64,000 nt of DNA from Rhipicephalus microplus. Lineage: Eukaryota; Arthropoda; Arachnida; Ixodida; Ixodidae. Positions 32,618 to 43,437 of the stretch are shown here, piece by piece. How positions within the stretch are numbered: the stretch's first letter is position 1; every line of letters begins with the position of its first letter. The DNA lies in assembly GCF_043290135.1 (NCBI RefSeq), contig NC_134710.1, forward strand, positions 278,338,776 to 278,402,775, in the 5' to 3' direction. Both the position numbers and the translations under genes were made by a program. The notes beneath the pieces were generated by a model, which saw only the letters and a list, made by a program, of their open reading frames with translations, was not told the DNA's origin and searched no databases.

Positions 32618-34626
32618 TTTTCTTGCGATATCAATTTTAAACCGTTTCGTTGTTTGTAAACAAACTGGCTCACGTTGAACGGCCTACCCCAGTAGACTTC
32701 TGGTGTGGCACTTCCGGCAATGCTTTTTCAATGATTAAAGCAGTGTTTCATGGTTTGTTTGAGTTTGCTGCTCTGTTATTTCTGGCGCATTCCTTAAGAT
32801 GTGTTTGGAGCAACGTCTAGCGGCTAAATGAAGGGGCTCGACGTAGCACACGGCAGGTGCAGGCGCGGCAACTGCTGCAGGTAACACGGCTTGCGTGGTC
32901 GACGGGGGCTGCTCAAAATATCCGTCGTGGCGTTCCGATGAGCGCGGTTTCTTTGCTACTTCTGATAGTGGTCGATTCTATGTAACCAGAATATGGATGA
33001 ATTGCACGAGAAGTTTGTCAGTGAACTTAATTGGGCCAGCTGGTTCTGCATGTCGACTATGTTGATGCATTTTCAAGATTCGGACCAGGAATTGACAGCG
33101 TACACCTGTTTTTCTTTTTCCTGTCCGCGTCTTCTAAGCACACCCACTTCCTCGACATGCAGGAGAAAAGTAGATCGATTCATAGTGAAGTTGTTCTATT
33201 CAGCTTTTCGACTAGAACTGAAAACCTTCCTTCTGTGAAACTGCGAACATATTTGTGTTTTCGTCTAAGCACACAACCTTTTTAAGGGCATTTTTTAAAG
33301 AAATCAGCAGTAGTTGGAATCTCTCGCGATCCGAAGTACTAGAATAAGAAATTATAAAACTTACTGATTTTACGACGTCAACTGCGGCTGCAGGCTCACG
33401 CGAACTATTGCGGTTTACTCTCGAGCAAGCTATTCACGAATCAAACTTTCAAGTTGAGCCTACTTAAACCTACAGGCCCTGTTCACACTCTGAAGATAAG
33501 TTAGCTAGAAGGCGGCGACGTTCATTAGTGGCAGAAAGACTGGCGTTGAGTCATTTGCTCGCAAAGACGAAAGCCACTTGCCGGCGTCACTTTAAAAAAA
33601 ATCAAATGCAACGACTTGGAAATGTGGACACCACGACGTACACTGTGTGGAGATTCATGTTAAGCGCGGCTACATTGTGTCCCGTGTTTTTTGAACTGTA
33701 CACATCATTGATATCGCCCAAACTATAAAAGAAAACACCTTCAAGATGGATTTTCAGTGTTAGCTTTCACGTTTTGCTACCTATTTCAGGCGTCATTACA
33801 CTTATCTGCCACGGATGGAAGACGACAGTGACTGATATGTTCCCGGTAACTGGGGACCTTCGACTAGTCTAACGTCTGAGTATTGCCTCTGTGCCCCTTT
33901 GATGAACAAACCTACGCGCTCTTAGGGGGAATCCAGTTCAATCGAGTGATCGCTGCCGCGCCGGCGTCTTTCTATTGTCATCGGTCAGAAAACGGAACGT
34001 TTTGATTAGCATATCCACGTTTAGCATATCCACGAAATCTGGATATTAGCATATCCAGATTTCGTTTGATTAGCATATAAAATAATTCAAGCATGTGGAC
34101 TGTATACTCGCTTGACACGGCTGTGCTCGAGTTGCCAGCGCTTCATCAGAATAATTTTATTCGCATGAAGCATCCGAACACAAGCAGCCGTGGCTAGCAA
34201 CAAACGCTAAAAGCACGCAAAAACAAGCTAAACCGGAAGTTTTCAGGGGTGATTTTCTGATGAACGCCAATGTTGCCAGAGAGCGGCAGGCTTCGGCGAA
34301 ACCGTCTGTATGGACACTCTCGGCTGGATTTTGTCACCGGCGTCGGGGTGGGGGGAGTGATTTTAAATGAAAAGAAGAGAAAAGTGAGTCCCGTAACTGT
34401 ATCTCAAGGGGAGGACCACTGAACACTAGCTCACGAGGGATGGGGGGGGGGGGGGGGGTAGAGAAGAGATTAAAAGAATACAACTAAAAGGTAGAAAAAT
34501 AGAGATATAGGAAGGAGAGAGCGAGGCGGAGGGACAGCGAACGACGGAAGTAACGAGAAAACAGGAAAGATGGACATGGTTGCAGGAGTCCGAGGACGGG
34601 GCACCACTGTTGAGAGCTCTTTTCGG
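32618..34626. other. Unassigned sequence with one perfect palindrome
   Basis: No gene recognised. 34033-34064 is a perfect hairpin (CGAAATCTGGATAT-TAGC-ATATCCAGATTTCG) beside direct TTAGCATATCC repeats. A 17-base G run is at about 34442-34458. Confidence 0.5.
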
Positions 34627-34765
34627 CAACAGGAGATGGCGTAGGGCTAATCCAGTCGGCCAGAGCTACGCTGTCATCGTCGTCGAGGACCAGCGTCAGG
34701 AGGTGGCGTAGGACCAACCCAGTCGGCCAGAGCTGCACTGTCGTCGGAGATCACGAGGGCACAAC
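34627..34765 (+). repeat. Two-copy ~70-bp tandem repeat
   Basis: AGGAGATGGCGTAGGGCTAA... and AGGAGGTGGCGTAGGACCAA... share CCAGTCGGCCAGAGCT and CTGTCGTC/CTGTCATC blocks about 70 bp apart. Probably part of the LTR-related unit that follows. Confidence 0.65.
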
Positions 34766-34789
34766 CAGTCGGCGTTCTCATCAACCACG

Positions 34790-35040
34790 CGTACTTTGCC
34801 TCGCGGAGAGGAGGTGGTTATTCGCTCACTCACACGCCCTTATATCACGGTGGGGAGAAATATACGTCAGGGCTGGCTTTGGACTTTTACAGGAACGATT
34901 CTGTTGTAGTTACCAGGCGCACAATGGTCAGTGCAATCGTTGCACAGTCTTAGTTTGCGAAAAGGACGCTTTTCAGACACAGGGAAGAAACAACTGAGAC
35001 TCTTATTCACGCTCATCTTTACCTGCGCAACGGTACAAAA
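34790..35040 (+). repeat. Ty3/gypsy LTR/leader fragment (left half)
   Basis: Aligns with 26720-26955 and stops at TTTACCTG, exactly where the 26.7-kb copy continues into sequence that here reappears only at 37275. The element is therefore interrupted by the ~2.2-kb segment that follows. Confidence 0.55.
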
Positions 35041-35556
35041 GTGCTCAGTGCAACGCTGGCCCAAGGTCGTTGGCCAACCTGGCTGACGATGGCCATAGGT
35101 CAGCTGTCGAGGTCTGCCAACGCATCGGGATTAACACTGACCTCACGTTGGCCGACGTTATGACCACCGGCGTAGGGCCGACCACATTGGCCGACCTGGC
35201 CGAGTGCCAACCTCCGTAGAGCCACGTCTGGCCCCGTGAAAATTGGCACGTGGCTAGCTGACGGCCACTAGGGCGTAGCCCGGGGGAGGGAGTTAATCCC
35301 TTCTTGATTTTTTTAATTTGCATCTGCACTGTATTGTATACATACACATGCAAGCCTACAAAACCACTCACGAACTTACATAAAGTATTATTGCACCCCA
35401 CCACCCTTCACAAAAAAAAAAAATTCAGGTCACGCCAGTAGCAGGCACTGTAGTTCATAGATACTATGAACTATAGGAGCATCAATGACGCTCACATCAC
35501 AAGTACAGGGGCCTAAAATCTTTTTATATACAGAAATTATTCGCGCAAACACTTAC

Positions 35557-35653
35557 GGCGAATCGTGGATAGTGTCTCCGTGACGCCTGCACGATCAGCC
35601 GCCTTCCTTGTCTTGGGTTTCAACCAAGCATTTTTGACGACATTGCAGACGTC
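35557..35653 (-). CDS. Putative internal exon with helix-turn-helix-like sequence
   Basis: A minus-strand block of 97 bp bounded by an acceptor-like GCATCAATACAG and a perfect donor, GTAAGT. It is open in the frame giving VCNVVKNAWLKPKTRKAADR then AGVTETLSTIRR. The pattern T-RKAADRAGV-xx-T-xx-IRR resembles the homeodomain-like HTH at the start of some arthropod transposases and transposon-derived proteins, a DNA-binding function. Splice sites are single-sequence predictions. Flanking exons were not found with confidence; a possible acceptor TTTGTTTCAG lies upstream at about 35855. It could be part of the insertion's own transposase or an unrelated gene. Confidence 0.35.
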
Positions 35654-36966
35654 CTGTATTGATGCACCAACAGGATTTACCATGAAAGAGCCGGCAAATA
35701 CAAAAAAAGTTAATATATACGAGAAAAGTCCTTGATGATATAAGCCAAGAAGGCTTTGAAGCTCCACTCCAAGCATTCTTGGAAAAGAATTTGACATGCT
35801 TCCAAGCTATAAGTACGACAGAAGGTGAATAGTATTTTGAGAGACTCATTTCTTTCCTGAAACAAATTAAACCAACAGACAATTTAACCAAGCAAAACAT
35901 AGGTGAAACTATTTACTTTTTTTTAAAAAACAGTAGTGTGAACACTATGACTTACGCTGAAAGGAGCTGAATTGGTTGAAAAAATGAGCGCTTTCCGTCA
36001 GTATGCTCTACTCGCTATAAGAAACAAAGCTCTTAGTTTAGTGACACGGCACAGCAATATTTTCAACCTCATCAAAGTGTAGTGTTCAAATTTAGCTTTG
36101 CGTGCAGTTGTACAAGTTTCGCAAACCATGGCATGCTATTGCTATAGCTCGAATAGTGTAGCAATGTACTCAGATACTGCGACACAAATACTGTGCTTCT
36201 CTTCAGAGCACCCCACGACGTTGGTGTCAGGGTGTCGATAATCAAACTGCGCAGTTCTCTATTCAGTGAGAGCATTATAGGACCAAACTTGCACCACTCA
36301 TTAGCAGCAAATAGAACAAAAATATGGGCGGAATATTGTAACCTTTCTTGTTAACAAATATTTTGCTACATTCCATTCTTTAAGCCTTACACCTCTAAGC
36401 CTCACATTATTACTGCACGGGAGGCGGAAGAGCTTCTTAGGGGGTTATGGATGTATAACACCGTTCAAAGGACACGACATGGCGCTTTCTCAGTCATCCT
36501 AATAGTCATTTTACGAAGAATCGGGGCATATATACTCACTGAACTTGGAACCACGCTGTTCGCACGTTGACGGTTGTCTCCTGTCAAATGAGCTGTCCAA
36601 GTGATTGCAGCCGCAAGTGCTATTCCACAGATGCGTATCTTCATCTAGGCCGTCATAGCGTATTTTAGAAATGTGAAAAAATAAATACAATTATGTGGAA
36701 CAATTCTGTTACCTTTTCTTGGTACACGTGTTTGAAATTTATGTGTAAGAACGAATTTTTAGCTACAATATTGCACCATAGACGGCCTTAATGTGTCACT
36801 TACACTTCAATTACACCAAAATTAAAGAAATGTCACTGCCCAAATTGAAAAAAAACGTAGAATTGACCTGTGTTCCTGCTTACACGACGGGCAAATTGAC
36901 AAGCGTGACCACCTGCGCTTGTAATTGCGACAGACCTAAAAAAGAGGTCGGCCCAAGGTAAACCTG

Positions 36967-37159
36967 CGACGTTGGGCCAAGCACATTGACCGAACTACTG
37001 CCGACCTGACCAAATGGCGTTGGCTGATGGTAAATCTACGACGTCGAGCCAATCACGGTGGCCGATCTACTGCCTACCTGGCTAAGTGGCGTCGGCAAAT
37101 GCTGAACCTACGACGTCGGGCCAAGCACACTGGCCGACCTACTGCCGACCTGGTCAATG
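36967..37159 (+). repeat. 72-bp minisatellite, about 2.7 copies
   Basis: Units start at 36967, 37039 and 37111, each with CGACGT(T/C)GGGCCAAGCAC-like openings and ACTGCCGACCTG in the middle. Because 72 is a multiple of 3, an open frame crosses all units as an Arg-rich 24-residue repeat. I see no reason to think it is translated. Confidence 0.88.
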
Positions 37160-37421
37160 ACCACTCACGGGCCGACCACTTTTTTTGGTTGTCTCGTCGA
37201 CTAACCTGGCCACCGACTGGTTGCCGAGCCTTAACCGACCGTTGGCTACTGGCCATGCCCCCTTGGGTGTCAGTGCGTTTTGTCTGTCATTTGTGCGTGA
37301 GAACCGCGGGGCACGTTTCGATCTGCTTGCCAGTCTGCGCGTGATTTTTCTATTTGTTGCTATCGCATTCATAGCTTTGCCTTTCCTGAGAAGCTGTGAC
37401 TTTTTTCAAGTGATCAACCCC

Positions 37422-38054
37422 ATGGAGATTTCGTTTGACGCGCCGACAATCTGCGCCGTCGACATCAGGCTCCCACTGTTTTAGACAGCGGACCCACAGC
37501 TATGGTCTTCCGCCTCCTGCAGATGGAGTCCCAATTCACCACTCGTCGTATTGCCGCTGAGCTACAAAGTACCACCACGTGGTCGCTAGCTTCCCACCGG
37601 AAATGGTGAGTGAAATACGCGATTTGCTGGTCACTCCACCTGCAGAGAACGCGTACACAACGCTCAGACAGCTGCTCATCAGCCACCTCACGCCGTCGGA
37701 GCCTCAGCGACTGCAGCAGCTACTGCAGCAGCTACTACACGACACCGAGATCGGGAACTGGACGTCATGTTGCGCCACATGAGGCTGCTGTTGCACACGA
37801 CCGGCGCAACCACCGCTGATGCCGACAGCAGACTGCTTCGCGAGCTGTTCATACAGCAACTTTCGGTGAACGTGCGCGTGGTCCACGCCTCGGCGGCCGA
37901 CAAACGTCTCCCTCGACTCGCTGAGCTCACGGACTCAGTGCTGGCGGTTGCTCCGTCATCCGTTGCGACGCTACAGCCTGACATCGCCGGCCGCACGCCT
38001 ATGACCGTATTGTATGCCATCTGGGAGCAGATACTCCGCCTCGCCGATACCTAA
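37422..38054 (+). pseudogene. gag remnant of Ty3/gypsy element
   Basis: Starts at ATG 37422 (MEISFDAPTICAVDIRLPLF) and continues after a stop in a second frame (37579-37782, VVASFPPEMVSEIRDLLVTPP) and a third (37767-38054, LLRELFIQQL and LAELTDSVLAV). Together these follow the order of the capsid region in tick Ty3/gypsy gag proteins, which assemble the particle. The Gln/Leu-rich QRLQQLLQQLL segment looks like an expansion at the frame switch. At least two frameshifts and one stop make it non-functional. Confidence 0.8.
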
Positions 38055-38224
38055 TGCAGCGATGCAGACCCGCAGCACTCCCCGAAGAGCACCAGCGCCC
38101 AGAGGCGCAACAGAGAATCTGCCGGTATGACAGGAAGCATGGCAATATGCTGCTCGCAAATGCATTCCTCCTTGCGACTATGTGCGGAAACGGGAGCGGC
38201 CGGCACTGCGGATGACCAGTGTCT

Positions 38225-38585
38225 CATACGCCCCCGAACGTACGTCGTCCATCAATGTTTTTCTTCACCGAACGCGTCAGTGGCCTTCGATTCCTGGTGT
38301 ACACCGGTGGGTAGGTGAGCGTATTGCCGGTTGAGGGCCCCTAATCACCGTGTCGCCAGAGGGTCCCCCCTTCAGGTGGTCAACACAACCATCATCACCT
38401 ATACGCGCCACTCGATTTGGCCATCAAATACAGCGGATTTTCATCGTGGCAGCAGTGAAGTTGGTCATCTTGGATGCAGATTTTCTTCGGCATTTCGGCC
38501 TTCTCGTCAACGTGTGCAACCGCTACCTTCAAGGTCCCGTGTCGCAGGCTACTGTGCAAGGCAAGCCTTTAAACACTCTCCGCTG
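38225..38585 (+). pseudogene. Aspartic protease region remnant of Ty3/gypsy element
   Basis: A frame around 38250-38310 gives FFTERVSGLRFLVYTGG, corresponding to the FLVDTGA active-site region with Asp replaced by Tyr and the Ala by Gly. Downstream 38440-38570 gives the VILDADFLRHFGLLVNV-NR block that follows the protease in this family. The protease would cut the Gag-Pol polyprotein. The lost Asp and frame changes mean it cannot. Confidence 0.72.
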
Positions 38586-38714
38586 AGCCCTACTTTGCGC
38601 GAGCCATCCGGTGCAGAACATTTTACTTGCATTCTGCAGGGTTTTCCAGAGTTGACGAGGCAGCCGCCAGCCAGAGCCGCAGCGAAGCATGAGGTACGCC
38701 ACTACCAACCTCCT

Positions 38715-39395
38715 AGTAGTGCGCGGTGACGTCTCTTTCCTTCGCCTGCCGCGCGCTCACCGCGTGTAAGCTCTCTCTCGCTTCACCCCCTCCAGCGATC
38801 GCAACGCTGGAGCCCACTCCTCATGTTGGCATCATCTCACCCTTAAAGCCTTTACTCACCCGTGCCACCTTTCACAATCTGTCGGCGAGAAGAAGCCGCG
38901 AGCCGGCGGGAGCGCGCGCCTCGAGAATCTCGTGGCGCCGACAATGGGGACAGCGCGCCGCTAGAGTGTACTAGAATCTCTAGCACAGTGTAGCGCCGCT
39001 GCTTGCAGCGCGATTGCGCCGACGAGTGGGACGTCGTCGCGCCAAGCTTCCCGCTGGTGTGCGTGCACCTTTCTCGGCTGTCGCTGGCGTTTCGAGGCTT
39101 AGCGAAGCCCAAAAAGGCTATACTGTTGAAGCCGATCGCGTTCGCGAATGGCGACGTCAGCACTATCTAGACGCGAGCCAAGGAACCCGAGCGCAAGCGT
39201 CTTCAACACGTCCCGCCTGCCGTATCTTTGCGTTTCAAACAAACGTTTACTCGAGTAAATGCTACACCGAGTTTCGCATCAAACCTTTTTTCTAGCACCC
39301 GCGTCGACGCCCGTTTCAATCGGGTGAACGCCGTGCGCACCGCTGCTGCTTCGCATCCCATCAGGGTTCCCTTCGGGGAGATGGTCCATAGTTCT
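38715..39395 (+). repeat. Basic-protein-like repeat, copy 1, sitting where gypsy RT should be
   Basis: Aligns with 51290-52425 (shared TCGAGAATCTCGTGGCGC, GTTTACTCGAGTAAATGCTA, GCACCCGCGTCGACGCC and CGGGGAGATGGTC blocks). The gypsy element stops at the pre-RT region (about 38700) and resumes in RNase H at 39403, so RT is missing and this segment occupies its place. Confidence 0.8.
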
Positions 39396-39402
39396 TTTTT
39401 TT

Positions 39403-40745
39403 TCGTCCTCACCGACCACAAGCCGCTTATTATGCAGTGCGCTCGCTAAGCTCTGACGGTGTAACGCCCACAGCACGTGAATGGCACCAAATGTCCTATA
39501 TATCAGAGTTCACAACTCATATAAACCACGCCAAAGGCGGCGACAACGAGGCAGCGGTCGCCCTCTCACGGAATCCCTTGAACACCGTCATGCCCACACT
39601 TTTCGTTGCTTTTCCCTCTTTGGCAGTCACTCAACGGGACGATTATTAACTGAAACACCTGCTGACCACAACCACTGCCCTGTATCTTGAGTAGATCCCA
39701 GTTCCCGGATCCAAGGACAGGGTTTGTTGTGACACGAGGGCCAGTAAAACTTACCAGTTCCTGCCCGAGAGCCTCCGTTGCCAGGTGTTCAAGTCCTTGC
39801 ACAGACTGTCTCATCCGGGGATTAGAGTCACTAGGATTGGTGACGGCAAGATTTGTGTGGCCGGGCATAGATCGGGACGTCCGACGCTGGGCAGGTGACT
39901 GTGTATCTTTCCAGTGCTCTAAGATATGACGTCATAGCTCGACAGCGCTGGGAACGCTCCCCACTCCGGGTTCTTGCTTTGATCATGTTCACCTGGACAT
40001 CGTTGGTCCACTGCCACCCTACCACGGAAAATCTTTCATGCTGACCTGTGTCGACAGGTTCACCCACTGGACGGCGGCCATCCTTATCGCGGACTTCACT
40101 GCCGAGACGGTTGCGACTACTTTCCTGTACCACTGCGTAGCCCGCTTCGGGGTGCCCTCCACGTTAACAGACCATGGCCGACAGTTTGAATCAGCCACTT
40201 TCGCCGCCATCAATCAGCTCATGGCCACATCACGCATACGCACGATGGCGTACCACCCCGATGGTGGAGCGCTTTCACCACCAGCCGAAGGCTGCGCTCA
40301 TGGCAACCGAGGAGCACAACTGAGGGCTCCCACTCGTTCTCTTGTGTATAAGGTCCACCCTGAAGTGGACATTGACTGCAGTGCCGCTGAGCTGGTCTAC
40401 GGCACAACACACAGGCTGCCGGGAAAGCTCTTAGCGCGCGGCTCATAGGAGGCCTCCATAGCTTGCAGCGACCGTGAACTTCGCCTACGCAACGTCATGA
40501 GCAAACTGCGCGCGGTACCTCCACGGCCCCCCGGGTCACGTGTGGTGCACGTCTACCCACAGCTCACATCATGCCCATATGTGTTCGTACGACACGACCC
40601 GGTCCGATGACCCATTGAGCCACCCTATGATGGACCCTTTCAAGGCCTCCACCGTGGCAACAAACAATTCACAACCAAGAAAAACAGCCGTAAGAAGGTT
40701 GTGCCGTTGGACCACGCCAAGCCAGCACACATGGACCGTGACCGT
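39403..40745 (+). pseudogene. RNase H-integrase remnant of Ty3/gypsy element
   Basis: RNase H end: FVLTDHKPL at 39403-39430, then SYISEFTTHI and the GGDNEAAVALSRNPL signature (39530-39590). Integrase: H-H zinc region around 39800 (SHPGIR), ARFVWPGIDRDVRRWAGDCV (39850-39910), core TCVDRFTHWTAA (40043-40078, with the first catalytic Asp in VDRF), VPSTLTDHGRQFES (40158-40200, second Asp), a decayed third acidic region near 40260, and SAAELVYGTTHRLPG (40382-40430). The C-terminal basic tail is at 40530-40745. Frames switch repeatedly. Integrase would insert cDNA; this copy is inactive. Confidence 0.85.
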
Positions 40746-40876
40746 GTTACTTCCAATAAGAGAATTATCGCCAGGACCCCAGCTCCAATGCGAGCCCAAG
40801 TTGCCGAAGTACCCTCCCGGCTGACGCACAGCGGGTGGCTATCAAAAGCACCCACTCACCTCGACCTGCAACTCCG

Positions 40877-41320
40877 TTCGGCAACTCACTATACTCGGTG
40901 ACAACTTTTCTTCGCACTGAAGGGAAAGCTATGGAGCCAAATAGTGTGCATCCCACCGGCAGCGGATGTAGTTCCAAAGTAGCGCCCGTATTTTCCACGA
41001 GAAATATGATTATTCCTCCTTTATTTTCTGCGTGGGGACAGGACGCAGCTCACACCAGTGAGATATTTGTATTTCCTTTAATTTATCTCTTGTGAGTTCG
41101 TGTTTTTGAATGTGTGAGAAAGTCCCACCTTTTGCGTGCACCTCAAACGTTAAGCGGCATCTGCGTTTACATGAAACGCTGATGGTGCGCCCCCGTCACT
41201 TTCCACAGCGTTACGAGACGTGCGCCAAAACGCACGACTTTACATGTGCACAAGCTCCACCTCCGTAGCTCTCCCTTCAGTGCCAAGAAAAGTTGTCGCC
41301 GAGTGTAGTAGGGCGGCTAG
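40877..41320. repeat. Foldback/MITE-like element with ~65-bp imperfect arms
   Basis: The left arm (40885-40945, CTCGGTGACAACTTTTCTTC...GAAGGGAAAGCTATGGAG) pairs with the right arm (41255-41315, CTCCGTAGCTCTCCCTTCAG...GTTGTCGCCGAGTGTAG). The spacer of about 310 bp is not coding. Likely a non-autonomous DNA element; target duplication not resolved. Confidence 0.72.
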
Positions 41321-41393
41321 AAGTAGGATAGATAGAGTGACAAGGTACTCCATAGAATCACCCTATCACCAAAGTGGGAAGTGCTGCGGCAGC

Positions 41394-41545
41394 AGCCAAG
41401 CGAAGCCACCAGGTAGCGCCACCCTCTACTGCTTTCCGGAACCTCCAGAGAGACCGAATAAAACCAGTGGGTGTTTGGGATCCACGCCGCGCGGTCGTGT
41501 CTGTTTCTCTCGCGCGTGCATGCGTCTAAACAAGGCGCCGGTGCT
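41394..41545 (+). repeat. Interspersed repeat X, copy 2
   Basis: Partner of 32472-32617, aligned from GCCAAGCGAAGCCACCAGG to AAACAAGGCGCC. Confidence 0.75.
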
Positions 41546-42619
41546 CGCGAGTATGGTAGCTCTGGACACTGCTACATCACAGAGGTAATATATAAACTCT
41601 ACGTTCTACATAAATCAACTTCAGTAGATGGCGCCTAACCACAATTAACGTTAACCCGACGTGAGGCAGTATCATAAGAGAGTACATATGTAATGTTTAA
41701 AAAATTGGATAGCCACCCACAATGGACATTTCTCGAACATTAGGGTCTATTCGAAAAGTAGTTCGAAGACCTGGCGCGGCTGTGCGGGAGAATACTTGAT
41801 TGTCCTGCATAATGCTGGGGTTCGATTCCTGCTGGAACCCTGGCATGTTAGATGCGAAGAATCCTATGAGCGAGCTTTATCCGGTGGCGTCCGTACTCCA
41901 CGGCGCATGCGTGTCCAATCCCTCTCTCTCTCCTATACCCCACGCTTTCTGGTTTCGCAACGCCGACGCAGGCAGCGTCTGCCAGTCTACGCTCGCTTCC
42001 CATTTCTTCAGTCTAGGCAACCATCCCGCGGTGTTTACATCCCCATTGCGCATGTAGGTTTCCTCCCGTTTCTCAACTCCTGCACTCATCCCTTTCTCCC
42101 CTCGCAAAACCGATGCAGACAGCGTCTCCTAGCGAGTTTCTTGGTTTAAATAAAAACAAAACGAAACCGACTGATCAAGCTGCACAACCATGCACTGGCG
42201 AACTCGTATATATAGGTACTGCATCTTGATCTCCAAGGTAGTGCCGGTGGGACATTTCTGTGGTGCGTTCTTGAATAAAAATTCTGAGCATGCATGCGCT
42301 AACTAAAAGCGGACTGCATACGTCTCTGTTTCCAATCAGTGTCTTTTTCTCATTACCCATTAGCAGCGATTGGCATGTTTCAGTAGAAAACACCTGTACA
42401 TCACTGCTTTGCGCCTCCCCATGTTTTTCTCCTGCGCAACGCCGCCATGAGCGTCAGTGTTAACACCACCACCAGTGTAACCCTTAAGGTTAATTCTATT
42501 CGCTCTGCACTTCCAGAACTAGCTCACGGCGGTGCCTTCTGGGTGTTCTCTTCGTGCAGGTAACGTTTCAGCAAGTGCATCATCGAAGAGACGAGCAAAC
42601 GTATACGGGAGTGCAGATG
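41546..42619. other. Mostly unassigned; possible tRNA-like SINE head near 41765-41865
   Basis: GACCTGGCGCGGCTGTGCGG and GGGGTTCGATTCCTGCTGG have A-box and B-box character about 35 bp apart. No SINE body could be matched. The remainder is unrecognised. Confidence 0.35.
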
Positions 42620-42902
42620 TCACGCAAGCCCTATGCTACTCGTCAACTGTTTCGAGGGTTGTGGAGGCAGTGATTCGTAAAAGACCACGCCGCTTAAGTT
42701 GCTTGGCATGTGTGGAAAACGTTTCATTCGTACTTGTTGTACGTCGCTAAAACAGACATGAATGCCATCGGTTGAGTCATCTGCTGCAGCTGCAGCCATC
42801 TTGTGCTGCACGGACTCGGCACTATCTCACGAGCAGCTGCAGAGATTTCATGAACTAGCCTTGCACGACAGCTGCACGTTTTCGAAATGAATACTACGGT
42901 GG

Positions 42903-43109
42903 CGCTGCCGCCATGTAGAACTCATGGTCGAAGTGCTTCACGTCCGTGAACCGGTTGACGAAGTGCAGGTGATACGAATGGATCTCTAGTTCACACTGAA
43001 GCATCCGCTTTATACAGCGAGAGAAATTATCCTGTCGCCGAAACGCAGTGTCGTCTGCACTAGACTCACACCGCACCACCAAATTTGCCGAATAGTCATA
43101 GCACGCCAT
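42903..43109 (-). other. Possible exon, unknown product
   Basis: A minus-strand open stretch after an acceptor-like TTGATTGTTCACTCTGCAG. It encodes about 69 residues rich in Cys, His, Phe and Arg (FSRCIKRMLQCELEIHSYHL) and ends at a TAG. The composition is protein-like, but I recognise no family and cannot link it to the MADF-like exon 220 bp upstream, although both are on the same strand. Confidence 0.25.
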
Positions 43110-43329
43110 CTGCAGAGTGAACAATCAACTACGGGGTGAGCATGAGATGGACGCGCTGTTCCCTGGTTGTTGTCAGTGGCTCGCAACTACAGTGCACCCA
43201 TGAAGAGTTAGATATTTTTGTTTTGCACGTTTCACCGCTCGTTGCAACTTTGACGAGAAAGGCAACTGCATCACAAGGTGCTCGCAATTTAACGAACAAA
43301 CCAACATAGGCACATGAACTCGTACTTAC

Positions 43330-43437
43330 AGTCAATCCGAGCTCGTTTCCTCTATTATTCCACAAGTCGTCCTTTAGCAAACTGTCCTTGTGCTTGGGGT
43401 GGTGTTTGTCGTATAGGACAGGGTGGTTGCGCACCAA
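43330..43437 (-). pseudogene. MADF-domain-like exon with splice donor
   Basis: Minus-strand frame reading LVRNHPVLYDKHHPKHKDSL then LKDDLWNNRGNELGLT, the first half of a MADF (Myb/SANT-like) DNA-binding domain: L(I)xLV-xx-PxLYD, HPxxK, and W near position 27. It ends in ACT then GTAAGT, a perfect consensus donor, at the point where an intron splitting the domain is plausible. Upstream, the codon just before LVRN is TAA in frame (after MII) with no acceptor AG between, so either a Gln codon mutated to stop or the exon is a relic. The second half of the domain was not found downstream. MADF proteins are sequence-specific transcription factors, often transposon-derived in arthropods. Confidence 0.5.

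Larger units (their letters stand above)
35045..37270. mobile_element. Candidate 2.2-kb insertion with GGCCGACC-type repeats near both ends
   Basis: The left end (35045-35270) and right end (36945-37260) are rich in the same motifs (GGCCGACCTGGCC, TTGGCC, GACGTTGG), organised at the right as a 72-bp tandem repeat. The middle is AT-rich and includes a putative spliced exon. Left and right neighbours are halves of one LTR/leader, which is why I treat it as an insertion. No terminal inverted repeat or target duplication could be fixed. Confidence 0.45.
37275..40745 (+). mobile_element. Decayed Ty3/gypsy retroelement, second family
   Basis: Order on the plus strand: leader (37275-37421), gag remnant, protease remnant, a replacement segment where RT should be, RNase H, integrase and an integrase C-terminal tail. 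Reading frame changes and stops occur throughout. It is unrelated in detail to the young LTR composite at 7-13 kb. No paired LTRs could be defined. Confidence 0.85.
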
